Positions 46,085 through 58,639 of a stretch of DNA of 64,000 nt are shown here, piece after piece. Both the position numbers and the translations under genes were made by a program. The DNA is from Acanthosepion lycidas (lineage: Eukaryota > Mollusca > Cephalopoda > Sepiida > Sepiidae). How positions within the stretch are numbered: position 1 is the stretch's first letter; the number at the start of each line of letters is the position of its first letter. The notes beneath the pieces were generated by a model. That model was not told where the DNA came from and searched no databases. It saw only the letters and a list, made by a program, of their open reading frames with translations. Location: positions 54,873,443 through 54,937,442 of the forward strand of contig OZ010586.1 of assembly GCA_963932145.1 (NCBI GenBank), given 5' to 3'.

Positions 46085-46475
46085 TGACATGTTCATCAAA
46101 ATGTTGGTGATTATGGCTTTCCATAACTTCTTCTTTGTAGCTTAGAGTAATGTTTGTTGCTTTATTATCATTTCTACTCCCTGTTTTGCCATCCATTTAC
46201 ACAGATTTGTTAGATAAGCTGCTCACTGCTTCCCTCTATCTTTCTTACCTTCAATATGTTATGTGAGTGTCAAATTCTTCAACCTTTCTTTCCTCATTAT
46301 GTGGTCTAGAAATTTCAAGTATCTCTTTCTGATTCTAAGTATAAGCATCCTTTTTGTTTCAATTTTCTTTAAAATCTTGTTTTTCATATGCCCCATCTAT
46401 GGTATTCTCAGCATTCTTCTATAGAACCACATCTATGTCGCCTCAAGTATATTCTTCCTCTATGAGAAAATTGCC
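46085..46475 (-). mobile_element. LINE-C RT C-terminal fragment, copy C5
   Basis: In reverse complement it carries the same blocks as C3, C4 and C9: the region for ATEMWFYRR (about 46435-46405), MRKE (about 46310-46295) and the C-terminal RAM box (about 46135-46110). It is short and 5'-truncated. Confidence 0.75.
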
Positions 46476-47545
46476 CCAAAGCAAAAATGTAAATTGATTT
46501 CATAGTCAAAAAGTGAAAAATACAAAACCGAGTATTGTTCCATTTTTGCTCTGACACATGCTGTGTCTTGGCTTCAAGTCAGGGATAACCAAAACAGAAG
46601 TAAAAAAAAATACCAAGAAATACATTAGTATTTAAAAAAAAAATGTCCAGATTAGCATTCCCAATCTTTCCAACCAGTGAGGAGAATAAACAGTTCTCAT
46701 AAAATAAAACTAGAAAAACAAAGATATTTCTCTCTTTATAGACGGCAACCAGACATTGGCACACAACCAAGGCATACGAAAGGAGCTGGTCAGAGTTTCA
46801 TTTTCACAGTAACCCTATGATCACACCCAGTCATGGAACTGATGATGACTATGATGATGATGATGGTGACGACGATGATGAGTGGACAACCTCAAATCTC
46901 TCTTCAGTTTTATAGATGGGAGTCAAGGATAAAAGCAGATACAATTTTTATAAATACACCCAAACCATGAAAATTGTAGCTGTAATAAGGTAATCAAAAC
47001 ATGATGTCTCTGGAGTATGGTTCATGGGGAGAGTCATACAAAATGAATACATTTACAAAAATAGCAAACTTAAATAACATGGAACTATTGGAAGGTAGAT
47101 ACCATAAGAAGTAACATTTTATTTTAGTCAAATATTCAATTTTCAACAATATTTTTTTTTTCTCTCAGATATACATGTTAGTCATAGTGTGTAATCAAAC
47201 TGTCGTCCTTGATTTCAATGCATCGTCAGAATATTAGAGGATGTGCACTGGTATTAAAGAGTATCTTGATTTTCTGAAATTGTTCAACTGATGGTACCAT
47301 GTTGACTGGTCTCAGGTCAATTATCCCAAAATGAAAATATAGACTCAGTCTATTACTGGCTGCTCTTGACAGGTAGAATTGCTAATTGGACAGAGCCCTA
47401 AATTAGTATGAGATTGTGCTGAAAACTTCTCAGTCTGACACAAATCGAAAAATCAATATTTCAATGACCAGATTCAATGACTAATTTTAGGAAGTTAGGC
47501 CAATAAATTGTTAGTACTTTTTTGTAGAGTGTCAGTAGATGTGTA
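46476..47545. other. no gene recognised; GAT-rich microsatellite
   Basis: An imperfect (GAT)n tract lies at about 46843-46882. The rest is unassigned. Confidence 0.45.
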
Positions 47546-48259
47546 CATTATATCAGATTTTATTATGTCAGTTCTTTCCTTTTAAAATTGCTATTAATAG
47601 CAGCAGTTTTTGTTGATTCCTAGACATCTCCCTTGCTTCAATATTGTTTTCCTATCTTTATATGCCTCTCTTTTAATGATGTATCACAAGTTTTCTTTGG
47701 ATTAATATGAAGGCCACCCTATTGTTTTTGAAACCTCTTTGCAAGGTTGGCAACCATGAACTTTACAAGAATCTACTCTTTAGCTTAAAGCTTCTTGGTT
47801 GTACCACTCAAAAATATCTTCTCCAAGAATTTGTAAAAATTCACTATATTTATTTAATCACTAACATCAATTTTGAAGTGAGATATAACTTTACTGCTGA
47901 CAAAATTAGCCGAAAACATTATTTAACATCTAACCACTTTCTATTTCTGTGAAGGAGTCAATTACTAAACCAGTCATCAGGCCCATCCAATATGGCTGTA
48001 TATTCATCACTAAAAATTACTGCTTGTAAAACATTGTTCATATACTTCATAATCCAGTTTGCATATTTTTGGAATGTTTACTTAAAGGTGGACATTTGGC
48101 TGCTTTCATGCCTTTAAACAAATTTTTCTTGTTCTTATCTTGTCATTGTTTTTAATTTTTTTTATTCATCTATATACTATTATCTATTTTATTATTTTAC
48201 TTATTTTACTTACAATATTTTATTTCTAAGTTGCATAATAAAATCTGCAAGTAAGTTAT
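47546..48259 (-). mobile_element. Tc3-like transposase relic, T2
   Basis: The minus strand near 48040-47990 reads 'VIFSDEYTAILDGPDDW', the first-Asp motif of Tc3-type transposases. Traces of the WxQ.DGA/WP region follow at about 47750-47690. Stops break every frame. CAGATTTTATTATG occurs inverted at both edges (47553-47566 plus, 48237-48250 minus), a candidate terminal inverted repeat, although the implied element (~710 bp) is shorter than a full transposon. Confidence 0.6.
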
Positions 48260-48913
48260 TGTAAATATTTCTAAGATATTACAAAATGAAATTTCTGTCT
48301 TATATTTATGATAAAAATATGACTAAATTTTGAAAGTTTTTCCCAAATTCAGTTGCTTAATATCAATTCTATTGTGAAAACATTGATTTGCATAAAAAAA
48401 TCTGATATAGTGTCATAATCATGTCTGATAATCAGATCAAGAACATTTGTTAGAATAAAACCCATTCCATATTTTTGACACCAGCAGTGATTATATGAGC
48501 TGCCAAATTCTGAAATTTTAATTAAAAATCCTTATTTTGCACGTAATATAAGAGTCATTTAATGTGTACATTGCATGTAGTGCAAAGCGGAACAGGTTAT
48601 TAAAATGTTTATCTTCATATGAGAGAGAGAGAGAGAAGACATATTGTCATTTGTTACTTGCCAGTTGATAGGAATTCATGTTGGAGTTATGCATTAACAA
48701 AAAAGAAAAATGAATTGTTCAGTAAATAGCTTCTCTACATTCCTAACATAAAGTTTTTAATTAAAAATCAAATTATTAAATTTGATTTTAAATTTCTTGC
48801 TGAAGCTCTGAACCAATCAACTTAACAGCTGACAGACTCATAAAGATGTCAGTTATGGCCAGGGAACGAAAAGAAATGGAGGATATTTTATTTCAATAAT
48901 TAACATTTGTTCC

Positions 48914-48915
<2 letters not shown>
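48260..48915. other. no gene recognised
   Basis: AT-rich with a short (GA)n tract at about 48621-48636. Confidence 0.45.
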
Positions 48916-48952
<37 letters not shown>

Positions 48953-48953
48953 T
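48916..48953. repeat. (TTA)n microsatellite
   Basis: About 12 TTA units at the 3' side of the LINE-E relic, which is on the minus strand. It may be the element's expanded tail. Confidence 0.93.
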
Positions 48954-49360
48954 TATTGCCTTTGATTTGTGGTATATACTGTATTTGTGAGTACAATTTG
49001 TTTAGGACATGGGCTACCATGAATCCCTTCAATGAGTCTATTGGAATCTTTTGCAATAAATACGAGGGCTCCACCTGCAAATGGAGTTGTTGATGTCTTC
49101 CTGCACCCATTTCTTACAGTCTCCTTTCTGTAAAAGTTGCAGATATTCCAGTGCAGATATTGGCCCACTATATCATGCCAAGTTTTATATTCAGTGGGTG
49201 CCAATACCATGCAAACTAATACAAGATGGTCAATTGTCTCTAGTTATTTAACACAGAATCTACATTTTTGTATGTGTGTTTGATAATTTCTAGTTAGCAC
49301 GCATTGGTCCTATGCAGTAAGAATAAAACATACAGTTTCAACTTTTAACCCTGCACTAGA
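48954..49360 (-). mobile_element. LINE-E C-terminal fragment
   Basis: The minus strand reads 'ETIDHLVLVCMVLAPTEYK' (about 49240-49185), then 'TWHDIVGQYLHWNICNFY' (about 49183-49130) and a degenerate end. These are the cysteine-rich linker and C-terminal end of an invertebrate LINE polyprotein family distinct from A, B, C and G. The pattern recalls LINEs with a C-terminal restriction-like endonuclease. The nuclease residues are not readable here, so the clade is uncertain. Confidence 0.65.
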
Positions 49361-50054
49361 TAGTCACTGATGGGCATGTTGTTTGTCTACATCAGTTTGT
49401 TTAGTACAGGCAAATTATTGGACCACGAAGAGAATTATCTTTATGCCATCATTTCTGTATCTGGTCAATTGTATTTTCCTTTGATTTCTTTTTTAAGGTT
49501 TTTTGCACCTGATGAATGTGTATTATGTTTTACTTGCATTTCTTCACCCAACCTAAAACTGCATTTTGAAATCATTGGGTTTCCTTTATTATTCTCAACA
49601 AGGTTTATCCTTAAAGTTTTGCAGAATATCAACTGGCATCAAATCACTATGCAGGAATATCTTTCCTAACTTTTGCAGATTTTATTTTTATATTTCTCTT
49701 TTAGATTAACTCAGACTGACAGATTCTTTTGTCTTTGTATTTCATATTAATATACTTATTTTATTTTCTAATGCTATATCTGTTGTTTCTACATTGGCAT
49801 ATTTGAAGAGTTTGAAGATAAATCTTTTCTCTCAGCAAGTCATTCTCGCATTTATGTACTTTCTGGGCCATATGTTTAAAAACAAATTATTGTGACTTAA
49901 GACTGATTATTAATGTATATATCCCAAAACAAGGTTTTAACTTTAAGCTTAGTCATGTGCTGGTGGCATTCATTCATTCTTCTTATTCTTATTCTTCTTA
50001 TTATTATTATTATTATTATTATTTCTCCTTCTCCTTCTTTGTGACATGTCTCTG
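49361..50054. other. unassigned; (TTA/TTC)n tract
   Basis: A TTC/TTA-rich microsatellite lies at 49978-50040. The 99-residue plus frame at 49370-49669 has no recognisable domain and may be the antisense of decayed LINE-E. Confidence 0.4.
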
Positions 50055-50600
50055 CAGTACATGAACAATCATGATTCTTTACAACTTCATGCCCCATGCA
50101 GCTCTTAGCCATATACGTCTTTTTGCTATGTTTCCTAATTCCTGTTTTATCAAACATTTACACAAGCTCATTATGAAGGTTTTTCACTGCTTCCCTCTAT
50201 CCCCCTTACTTTCAATGGATCCTGTGAGTATTAAATTTTCCAAGCTTTTTCTCTCATTATGTGCCCTAGAAATTTCAATTGTCTCTTTCTGATTCTTGGT
50301 ATGTCTTTTTGTTTTCATTTTCTCTAAAACTTGCTTACAAGTTCAGTTCCTGGTATTCTCAGCATTTTTGTTGCCTCTGTGATAAGATTGTCAAGCATTC
50401 ACTGCCATATAGGTGAACCAATATTACATAACAATAATCTTTTTTTGTTTCTAACAAAATTTTCCTGTTTCTTAATACTTTGCTTAACTTTTGGGAGGCA
50501 TCTTTTGCTATTCCAATGTGCCTATGGATTTCAGTGTCACATTTTCTATCCTCTGTTAAAACGCTTTCTGAAAAGAAAACAAAATGATATTTGCAAATAC
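50055..50600 (-). mobile_element. LINE-C RT C-terminal fragment, copy C6
   Basis: In reverse complement it carries the RT thumb and C-terminal blocks of LINE-C. These include regions matching 'RIPGTE' (about 50360-50340), 'IMREK' (about 50260-50240) and the RAM block (about 50110-50080). The next copy, C7, covers the same part of the element about 660 bp away in the same orientation. Confidence 0.75.
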
Positions 50601-50714
50601 TCTTAATGTTATCCCAAATTACTTAAACTTCAAATTACCAACCATCAATCATAATATTTAAGAGTTTGTGTATTTCTAAATATAATTTAGCATTTAATTC
50701 CATCACATTCTGCT

Positions 50715-51340
50715 ATATCTTTTTCTTTTATGTGCTGTAATCTTTCAGAAGTTGGACAATCATGGCTATCCACTACTTCCTATTTCTTGTAACACTAGGC
50801 ATTGTACTTTAACTAGTCTTCTAACTCCTTGTTCTAATATCCATTTACACAAGCTCATTAGGTAGATTACTTGCTATTTACTTCTGTCCCACCTGCAGTA
50901 TGTCCTGTAAGTGTCAAATCCTCCAAGCCTTCTTTCTTTGTTATATATCAAAAGCATTTCATCAGTCTCTTTCTAATTCTAAGTATAAATGTCCCTTTTT
51001 TCATTTTCCTTAAAACTTCCTCATTGCTCATATGTTCCATTCATGGTATTCTTAGCATCCTTCTGTAAAAGCCCACCTCTGTTGCCTCAAGTTTCCTCTT
51101 CATCTATAAGGAAATTGTCCAGCATTCACTGTCACAGAGGAGAATTGATATTACATAGCAGTTATACACTCTTTTCTTTGTTTCTAATACATTTTTTTTT
51201 TCTGTTTCTTAATACTTTTCTTAGTTTTTGGAAGGCACCTTTCATTATTCCAATTTGCCTTTGGATTTTGGTATCATATTTTCCATCATCTGTTCTACCA
51301 CTTCCTGGACAGTTAAATTTTTGTACTTGCTTGATACTGA
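50715..51340 (-). mobile_element. LINE-C RT C-terminal fragment, copy C7
   Basis: Same region and strand as C6: 'GLYRRMLRIP' equivalent at about 51075-51045, a decayed MRK block at about 50960-50940, and the C-terminal end at about 50770. The 130-residue plus frame (50989-51381) is its antisense shadow. Either two independent insertions or a local duplication would explain the pair. Confidence 0.78.
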
Positions 51341-52164
51341 AATTGATAAGACAGATTATTACAGAGCAATTTAAAAATTAGGAAGAAGAGAGGAAATATT
51401 AATTTTGGTTAAAGTGGGCATCTTTTAAGAAGAAAGAAAAAAAGGATTCTGAGAGGAACTGATTCATTAATATAAAATATATACTAACAATAGTAAAGAA
51501 GAAAATTTGATACACATTATGTGGTTGAAATTTTGAACCATGAAATAGATAAAAATAAATTGAAAACATATAAAAACTTAATACATCATTTTAAAATGGA
51601 AAGATTATTAATACTAAAATTTTATGACACGTCATAATTATATCTGGAGTATCATAATTCAATATATGTCTCATTATTAGATGATTTCTTTGATATTAAT
51701 TTCTTTCTAAATTAATATATCTCATCACTTTTTATTTATTTGCTTTAAATAGCCTTACTAACATTTATTAACTATTTTCAAATGGTTTTCTATTTATAGT
51801 TTAGATGATAACAGTATTTTTAATATCAACTTGAAAAACCATTAGTTTACTAATTTCTATTAGGTTGTTTGGAAAATAATATCTAATCTTAGAATAAACC
51901 TTTTAATTGTGTTCTAATATATTATAATAGTTATACAAAAATCTCAGAGAATACTGCACTTGTTTCTGAAGTTCTGCAGTGGGAGATACAAATCTTAAAG
52001 CTCAAGATTGTAGAAGACATCCATTTGCAATTGAAAATCAATATCTGAAAACACTTGTCAAACAATACACATTTCAAAATGTTTCAGATAATTTAAACAA
52101 TATCAGACCATGAACTCAGTGAAAGTCAAAGAGGTTCACATTTTGATGTCTGTTTGAGGTGCAT
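51341..52164. other. no gene recognised
   Basis: AT-rich. No shared repeats were noticed. Confidence 0.45.
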
Positions 52165-52680
52165 CTGCAAAATTTAAATGATCCATTTCTTGATCGAATA
52201 GAGACTTTATGACAATTATAAATGATTGGCTCAATGGCTTGATCATGATAAAGGACACAAACACTTTCCAAAACCAAAATTGCACCAACAGAAGATTATA
52301 GTGACTGTCTGGTGGTCTGCAATTAGCGTTATCCATTACAGTCTTCTGGAATCTAACCAGAGTGTCATTGCCAAAGTTTACCGCCACCAACAACAGTTAA
52401 AGAAAATGTGACTATCACTGGTTAATCGATGCACAGTCAAATTTTACTTCCTGACAATGCTCAGCCACAGGATGGCACACTGCAGAAGTGCCCCCAACTT
52501 AAGATACGAGACTTTGTCACATGCAACATATTTCGCTGATTCCCATGTTTTCTCACTGACTACCACTTTTTCAAGTATCTTGACAATTCTTTTAAGCCAA
52601 AAACATTTTGTTGCAAAGAAGATATGAAACTGCATTCAAAGATTTCTTGACACCCAAAACCTTGCAGTGTCCATAAAGAA
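52165..52680 (+). mobile_element. mariner (DD34D) transposase relic, M2
   Basis: 'NDPFLDRI' (about 52168-52192) is followed, after a small deletion that removes the CDEKW block and the first catalytic Asp, by 'AQWLDHDKGHKHFPKPKLHQ' (52229-52288), then 'VTVWWSA' (about 52298-52318). 'HYSLLESNQSVIAKVYRHQQ' (about 52334-52393) comes next, then a decayed segment to about 52680. It is the same mariner type as M1 (10480-11240), the irritans-like group typified by Hsmar1. It is inactive. Confidence 0.85.
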
Positions 52681-55074
52681 ATACATAAATAAAAAATTAA
52701 ATTATAGTGTCAAAAATAATTATAATAAAGTAATTATAACAATTATAATTGTCATTAATACACTCATTCTAAACCAATGAGAATCAAACCCACACAAACA
52801 TGTGACATTTCTCACTATCAGACAAGCAATTCAGTCAGGTCATTAACACATGTTTCAATGGAAATTTAATTTTCTTTTTCTTTTCTATGCTATAATAGTA
52901 ACACTTATCTTTTAGAACTCAACAAATATTCGAGGTAAGAAAACCCCAGACCCTTCTTGTATTTTTCCAACTAACTTATCTGGACACTCATTACGTACAT
53001 CTATAAAAAAAATAAAAAAAACTTATGACAAAGACTGTATACATTTTACTTATTCTTTATCTTATCATTCTCTCAGATTCTGATCATTATTTGATCTATA
53101 TTTAACCACAAACTCACAATTTTACTTGGCATTACTGTCTCTCATGTCTCCAAAACCACATAACAACCAGATGATAAATAATACTCATTTTGTTGTTTCT
53201 ACATCTTGCTGTTTGTCATTTTCATGAGTATTTTTGTATATATAAATGTTAGGTGGCTTGTAATTATTTACACAGTTACAACACCCCTACACATTTAGTT
53301 TTACTATAAATAATCTCGATGGCAGAAGTGTATTAATGTTTAGAGTTAAACACTGTTTAAATACATTAATTCAGGAATAAAAGTTTATTCAAAAATTGGA
53401 CATCATTTACCAAACAATCTAATGCATAGAAAGAAAACTCTCATTTAGAACTTTTAATATAACTTTCCTTTGTTTTGAATCAGTTTCATATTTGTAAAAT
53501 CTGTAAAATTTGAATGATAATTATGAATTTTTAGATTATTGATTTGGATGTTGGTCTCTGCAATGTGGGTTCAGGGTATATTTTAAACTTAGAAAAATTA
53601 ATATTTTACAAAATTTAAATTTGTTAAAATGGATTCCAAGATATAAATGTCATTTTGTAAGAGTTTTGCTTCAAGGGTTTTAATGAAATTTTGTGCTTAC
53701 ATTAAAATTTTAGGTTTTTAGGCTCTTGGTTTATTGATTTTATTGATATATAGAAATTTTAAATATTTAGATGTTGATCCATATACACAGGTCTGTTATT
53801 GAACCCAACTTTGAACAGAGAACTCAAAAGCAGCTTTGACCACTTCAGGATACCCTCTTGAATGGCTTCTATTTACCATGCAATACAAGTCTATGATTAT
53901 ATATGGAAATAACTGAAAAGAATCCAACCTAAAAGAATGATAGATTATAAGTGAAAATGTGTAAGCCTTCTGCAGGTCGAATCAACATCAAACATTTACA
54001 TTCAAACTTAAATGAGAATCATATTAAAATGGTATTAGAACCATTCACAATAATCATAATAATGTAGAACCAAATAATTATTATAAGTGTTAACCATTTA
54101 TACTGCTTGTATTGATTGAACACATAAAGAAAGGCATGCAGAATGATGTCATGAAGGGGGATGAAGATTTGAATATAGATTAAAATTTAAAATGGGACAC
54201 TGAAGACACCGCATTAGACCCTCTACTCTTCTATTCAGCTGGCTACTTAAATAAACTCAAAATGATCACAGTAAAATTTAAGTAATATTGTATATAAATA
54301 TCTATAACAACACAGAAAAACATGAGTCATTCTGATAGAATTTCAGAAATCTAAATTTACTGTGAGGAATGAAGTGTTCAGAGTTTCCTAGAATTGATTA
54401 TATTATTTCTTACACTTGAATGCAGTTCTTAGAGACACCAACCATTCCAATTCTATTAGAAAAGATACATAATAGCTTACTCTAAAAATAACATTATCAT
54501 TTTCAAGGCAACTAAAAAATATCAAAATATTTAAAAATATAGATTATTCCCTGACAAGTTAGACTACAAATTCTATCATAATATGCACCGTTTTTGTAGC
54601 AGAAAAGTTAATTATTGAAGATGTAAAGACAAAAATATTATTAAGGACCTGACATAAGGAGTGTATCTGTATTGAATTAAAAACTTAATACTCTTTGGTG
54701 CTAAGTATAATATATATATAATAGTATTTTTGCTCGATGTAGATTACTGCTTTGAAGACAACTGACTCTAAAGGAAACTGAGAAGTTATAGCAATATATG
54801 AGCCATTAAATAAATTCAAAGCAAATAAAAAATGACATTCAAGACTGTAATTGCATTAACCATTTTATGGCACAATGAAATTTCTTGCAAAAACTAGAAG
54901 ATTAAAGAAGTTACAAAGAAGAGAATAATTCCAAATATAGAAATGTAGTTTTTATTCTATCAAAAAACAAACTTTTACATTCAAAAGGGGCTTAGAAAAT
55001 TTCTTAGTGACATGAAGAATATCGTTGTGAGATCCAATGTAAAGACAATGATAGCAATATTAAATTGACGCAAA
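52681..55074. other. AT-rich desert, no gene recognised
   Basis: About 2.4 kb with no frames over 60 residues and no recognised repeat or motif. Confidence 0.45.
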
Positions 55075-55716
55075 TGCTTCCAGTCATCTTCTTTTAGATG
55101 CTGTGTCTCTTCAGGATATGGGGGATCATGGCTCTCCATAACTTTCTATCCTTAAGCAATGTTTGTCACCTTACTATCCCTCCCTATTCATGTTATGATA
55201 TCCATTTATGCAAGCTCATTAGGTTGGATACTTAATGTTTCCCTCTGACCTTCTTGACTTCAATATTTCCTGTAGGTGTCAAATTCTCCTAACCCTCTTT
55301 CCTCAATATAGGTTGCAGAAGTTTCAATTATCTCTTTCTCATTCTAAACAAAAGTAACTGTTTGTTTCTATTTTCCTTAAAACTTCTTCATTGCTCACAT
55401 GTTCCATTCCTAGAATTCTCATCATCCTTCTGTAGAACTACATAGTCACAGCCTCAGGTTGCTTCTACATTTGTAAAGAAATTGTCAAGCACTCATTGTT
55501 ATATAGGAAGACTGATATTACATAGCATTTCAACACTCATTATATTTTTCTAACAATATTTCCTTGTTTCTTAATATTTTGTTTAGCTTTTGCTATTTCA
55601 ATGTACATTCAGTCTTCTTCTTCATATTTTCCATCATCTGTCTTTGATTGTCTCTCTTACTTATGGCCAGATGTTCTATTTTCTTCCAACTGATGGTTAG
55701 TGCTTTCTTTTCACTA
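55075..55716 (-). mobile_element. LINE-C copy C8, 3' part (split by mariner D1)
   Basis: In reverse complement it carries the LINE-C region from the 'SEKKALTI' block (about 55714-55690) to the C-terminus (about 55110). The coding sequence stops at the left end of D1 and resumes beyond its right end at 56570. The order is exactly what is expected if D1 inserted into a pre-existing LINE-C copy. Confidence 0.8.
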
Positions 55717-56569
55717 CAGGGTGTGATGGATAAATTGTCTAAATTACACAAAAATGAAAATAACATTGATATCTCATTTTAATAGATATATTTATCAAAA
55801 TTACAGAAAATATCTTGAAATTCTAAAAAGTAAATTTATTCAATAAAATCACCATTGGCTTCAACCAGACAACTTCAGAATCTCCTGTAATTCTTCTAGA
55901 CTGTCTCCTGGTTTAAGTTGGTGAATACTACCATAATCCTTGTCTTCAGTTCATTTTTGGTGTTACAAGGGGTTTACTTGATCTCTGTTCAATTGCGCCC
56001 CACACATAATAATTGAGGGGGTTGCAGTCTGGGGAGTTAGGTGGCCAGACGTAAGGAGTGATGTGGTTACAGAAATTGTTTGACAGCCATGACTGAGTTA
56101 TCCTGCTTGTGTGGTATGGTGGAGTCCTGTTGCCAGACAAATGGTCTTCTAGCAACCACCCTCTTGACCCAGAGCAGCACTAACTCCTCAAGGAACTTGA
56201 TGTAGGCTTCTATATTGAGTCTGAGGCCCTCACCGACAAATTCAGAACTTTTCTTATCAGAATAATCAGAGTAAGCTTTTCAAGCTGTTGTATGTTCATA
56301 ATCACCATTAGACTCCTCCAAGTCTTCTGAATCCTCAGTACTGTCCTCAGATTGACACCCAAATACTCTGAAATGTTCATATTGGAGCTTCTGTTGTAAA
56401 TGCTAAGCAGTACAGCATGCCATTTCCAAATTTCTGGTGGAGTGAATTGTGCCACAGATAGTGCCCAATTGACCCTACTATACTGTGCAGTTGACAAAAT
56501 CAAAAACAAGCAAAATGCATGAGTGAAATTAAAAATATAAAATGGTGACAATTTACCCACTGCACCTTG
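55717..56569 (-). mobile_element. mariner-like element D1, 853 bp with terminal inverted repeats
   Basis: The left end CAGGGTGTGATGGATAAATT (55717-) and the right end, read inward, CAAGGTGCAGTGGGTAAATT (56569-) agree at 19 of the first 24 positions. TA precedes the left end. The minus strand encodes an N-terminal helix-turn-helix ('FTPPEIWKWHAVLLSIYN', about 56449-56396; 'LGVNLRTVLRIQKTWRSL', about 56365-56310). A C-terminal block has 'YVWPPNSPDCNPLNYYVWGA' (about 56050-55990). The length is shorter than a full mariner (~1.3 kb), so part of the catalytic domain is deleted. Frames are broken. D2 at 40717 is a relative. Confidence 0.88.
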
Positions 56570-56770
56570 TCTAGAAGTAACTGAAATTTTCTTTCTGTGT
56601 CTGTCATCAATATAGTATCATTTGTATATCTTATTTTGTTGAAATATAATAAAAATAAATCCTGGCAGCACCTCAAACTCTCTTAAAATTGCCCCACTCT
56701 ATGGGTTAAAAAAAATCCAGCGAGAAGAGCATCTTTGTCTTATGCCCTTTTTCTACTTTTTTGTACTTGA
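56570..56770 (-). mobile_element. LINE-C copy C8, 5' part with altered RT active site
   Basis: On the minus strand the RT palm reads YTND (56628-56617) where YADD is expected, so the first catalytic Asp is Asn. It is followed by 'TILMTDTERKFQLLLD' running to the edge of D1. Upstream traces of 'RVGQF' and 'KSRKRA' extend to about 56770. Confidence 0.75.
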
Positions 56771-58639
56771 TTATTTCATTTTTTTCTGTGTAAGCAGGCA
56801 ATACTCCAAATGATAAACTAAGTTATGTGACATTTCCAGCACCTGCTGATCCAAAGAAGCAACTAGAAATAAATATTATTAAATGAATAAGGTGAAATAA
56901 ATAAATAGGGATTATCTTTCTGGTGTTAGTTTAAACTGATGTCTCTTTTTTTTTCATATATCTAAGCTGTAATTTTAAACTATAATTCAGAAAAGTGAAA
57001 ATTCCAGTGAAATATGTTTGAAAATATCTGAGATTTAATTTGAAATCAAGAAAATACAAATTTTAAGCAAAATGATTACAATATGTGAAAAAACAAAAGG
57101 TGCCAATTTAAAGCAATACCAGGAGGGTTAGGGTTAATTCATCACTATTCATAACATCACTGAAGTATTTAATCTGATATTATGCAAATGTTTGCATTCT
57201 GTTTTGAATTAATAATTCCCTTGTGCTGTTTTTCAATATCTTTTTGTAACTACTTACCATGTAAAGAGTGTTGCATGGAGCAAACAAGTAATTATCTGAA
57301 TTGAAAAAGATTTGAAAAAAATGATATACAGGGAAGAATTTCTCATTCCAGTTCTATGATTGTATGCTGCATCAAATTTACAACTTGAAGACAGGAATTA
57401 TCAGGCAGAAAAAAACACCAGTTAAACATTTTGCCAGAAGGGCATTTCAGTTTCAAGGTATCATTCAAATAAGCCTCTTTTTTTCTGGATTGAGTAAGAA
57501 AATGTTTAAATGTTGATCAATGTTTCTTTCTGTCTTTTCAGGTGGAATAGATTTTCCCAGTTTCAGAATTTCTCTTAAGACTTCTAAACAAAATCCTATA
57601 GTTTATGATTATTACAAGCAATAAAGTTAAGTAAATTTCAAAGACATTTGTAAGATTTCTCTAACACTCTACTGGTGTTGGAAACTTTTGCATTAACCCC
57701 TTATCTATCTATCTATCTATCTAAGTATTTATCTTCTTTTCATCTTTGATTTCAAACTGTATGTGAATTGTGTATACTTTTAATGATGTAAAAATAAACT
57801 TCCTAATAAACTTCTCTTCTCCTCCCCTTTCACTTTTTCTCATGATTTTGGTCATATTTTGCTTAATATATTGGCATAATCCCAATTAATTTCAGCACAG
57901 ATGCCTGTAATTAGTCGAACTTGTAAATTCCTCTTCTCTTCCCATGCTAATTAACCATAGTTGACCATAGTTGCCAGTACCAACATATATAACTTTCCCT
58001 TGAGGGTTTGCAATCAGCACATCTGGTGGTTGGACCCAATACCTTTCATAGTTTCATATACTCATATCTCAAATCACTGAGATGGGATACAATGTGTGTT
58101 AGGGGATAATGAATCTGACTTAATCCTGATTGAGATCAGAGGTAACCAATTCATCAAACTCACCAGAAATTAGTAGCAGCAGGTAGGCACAATGAGACAT
58201 TATCTTCCTAAAGCCCCAAATTATAATAAAACTTAAATATGTATCATGATATTTCTGTTGGATCATCATTTGACAATAGCCCAACCACATTTGTCACATG
58301 TGCCTGCAGACAGTGTGCCCCCCCCCCAATAACAAGCAACACTGTCTAAGCATGACAGAGACAAGAACATGAAAATATACACATATATTGTTCAAAGAAC
58401 ACCTGAAAGCTACAAGCTAGACTAATTGATGACATAACTGAACAACATCACCTGTCACATGGTAGGTATTAGCAAGACTCACAGGAAACCAAGAAAATTT
58501 CTTTTAGCTGAACATAAGTAATTCCCTATTAGGAGGGAAAGGAAAAAAACAAGTTTAGGATTTTAGTCAATAGTGACATTATGGGCAATGTAGAAAATAT
58601 TTGCAATCAGATTCTAGGCTTTGTGAAATAATGAAAATA
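56771..58639. other. no gene recognised
   Basis: Contains a (TATC)n tract (57701-57722) and a C10 run (about 58318-58327). The stretch 57870-58500 is less AT-rich and looks unique, but no coding signal or domain was seen. Confidence 0.45.
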
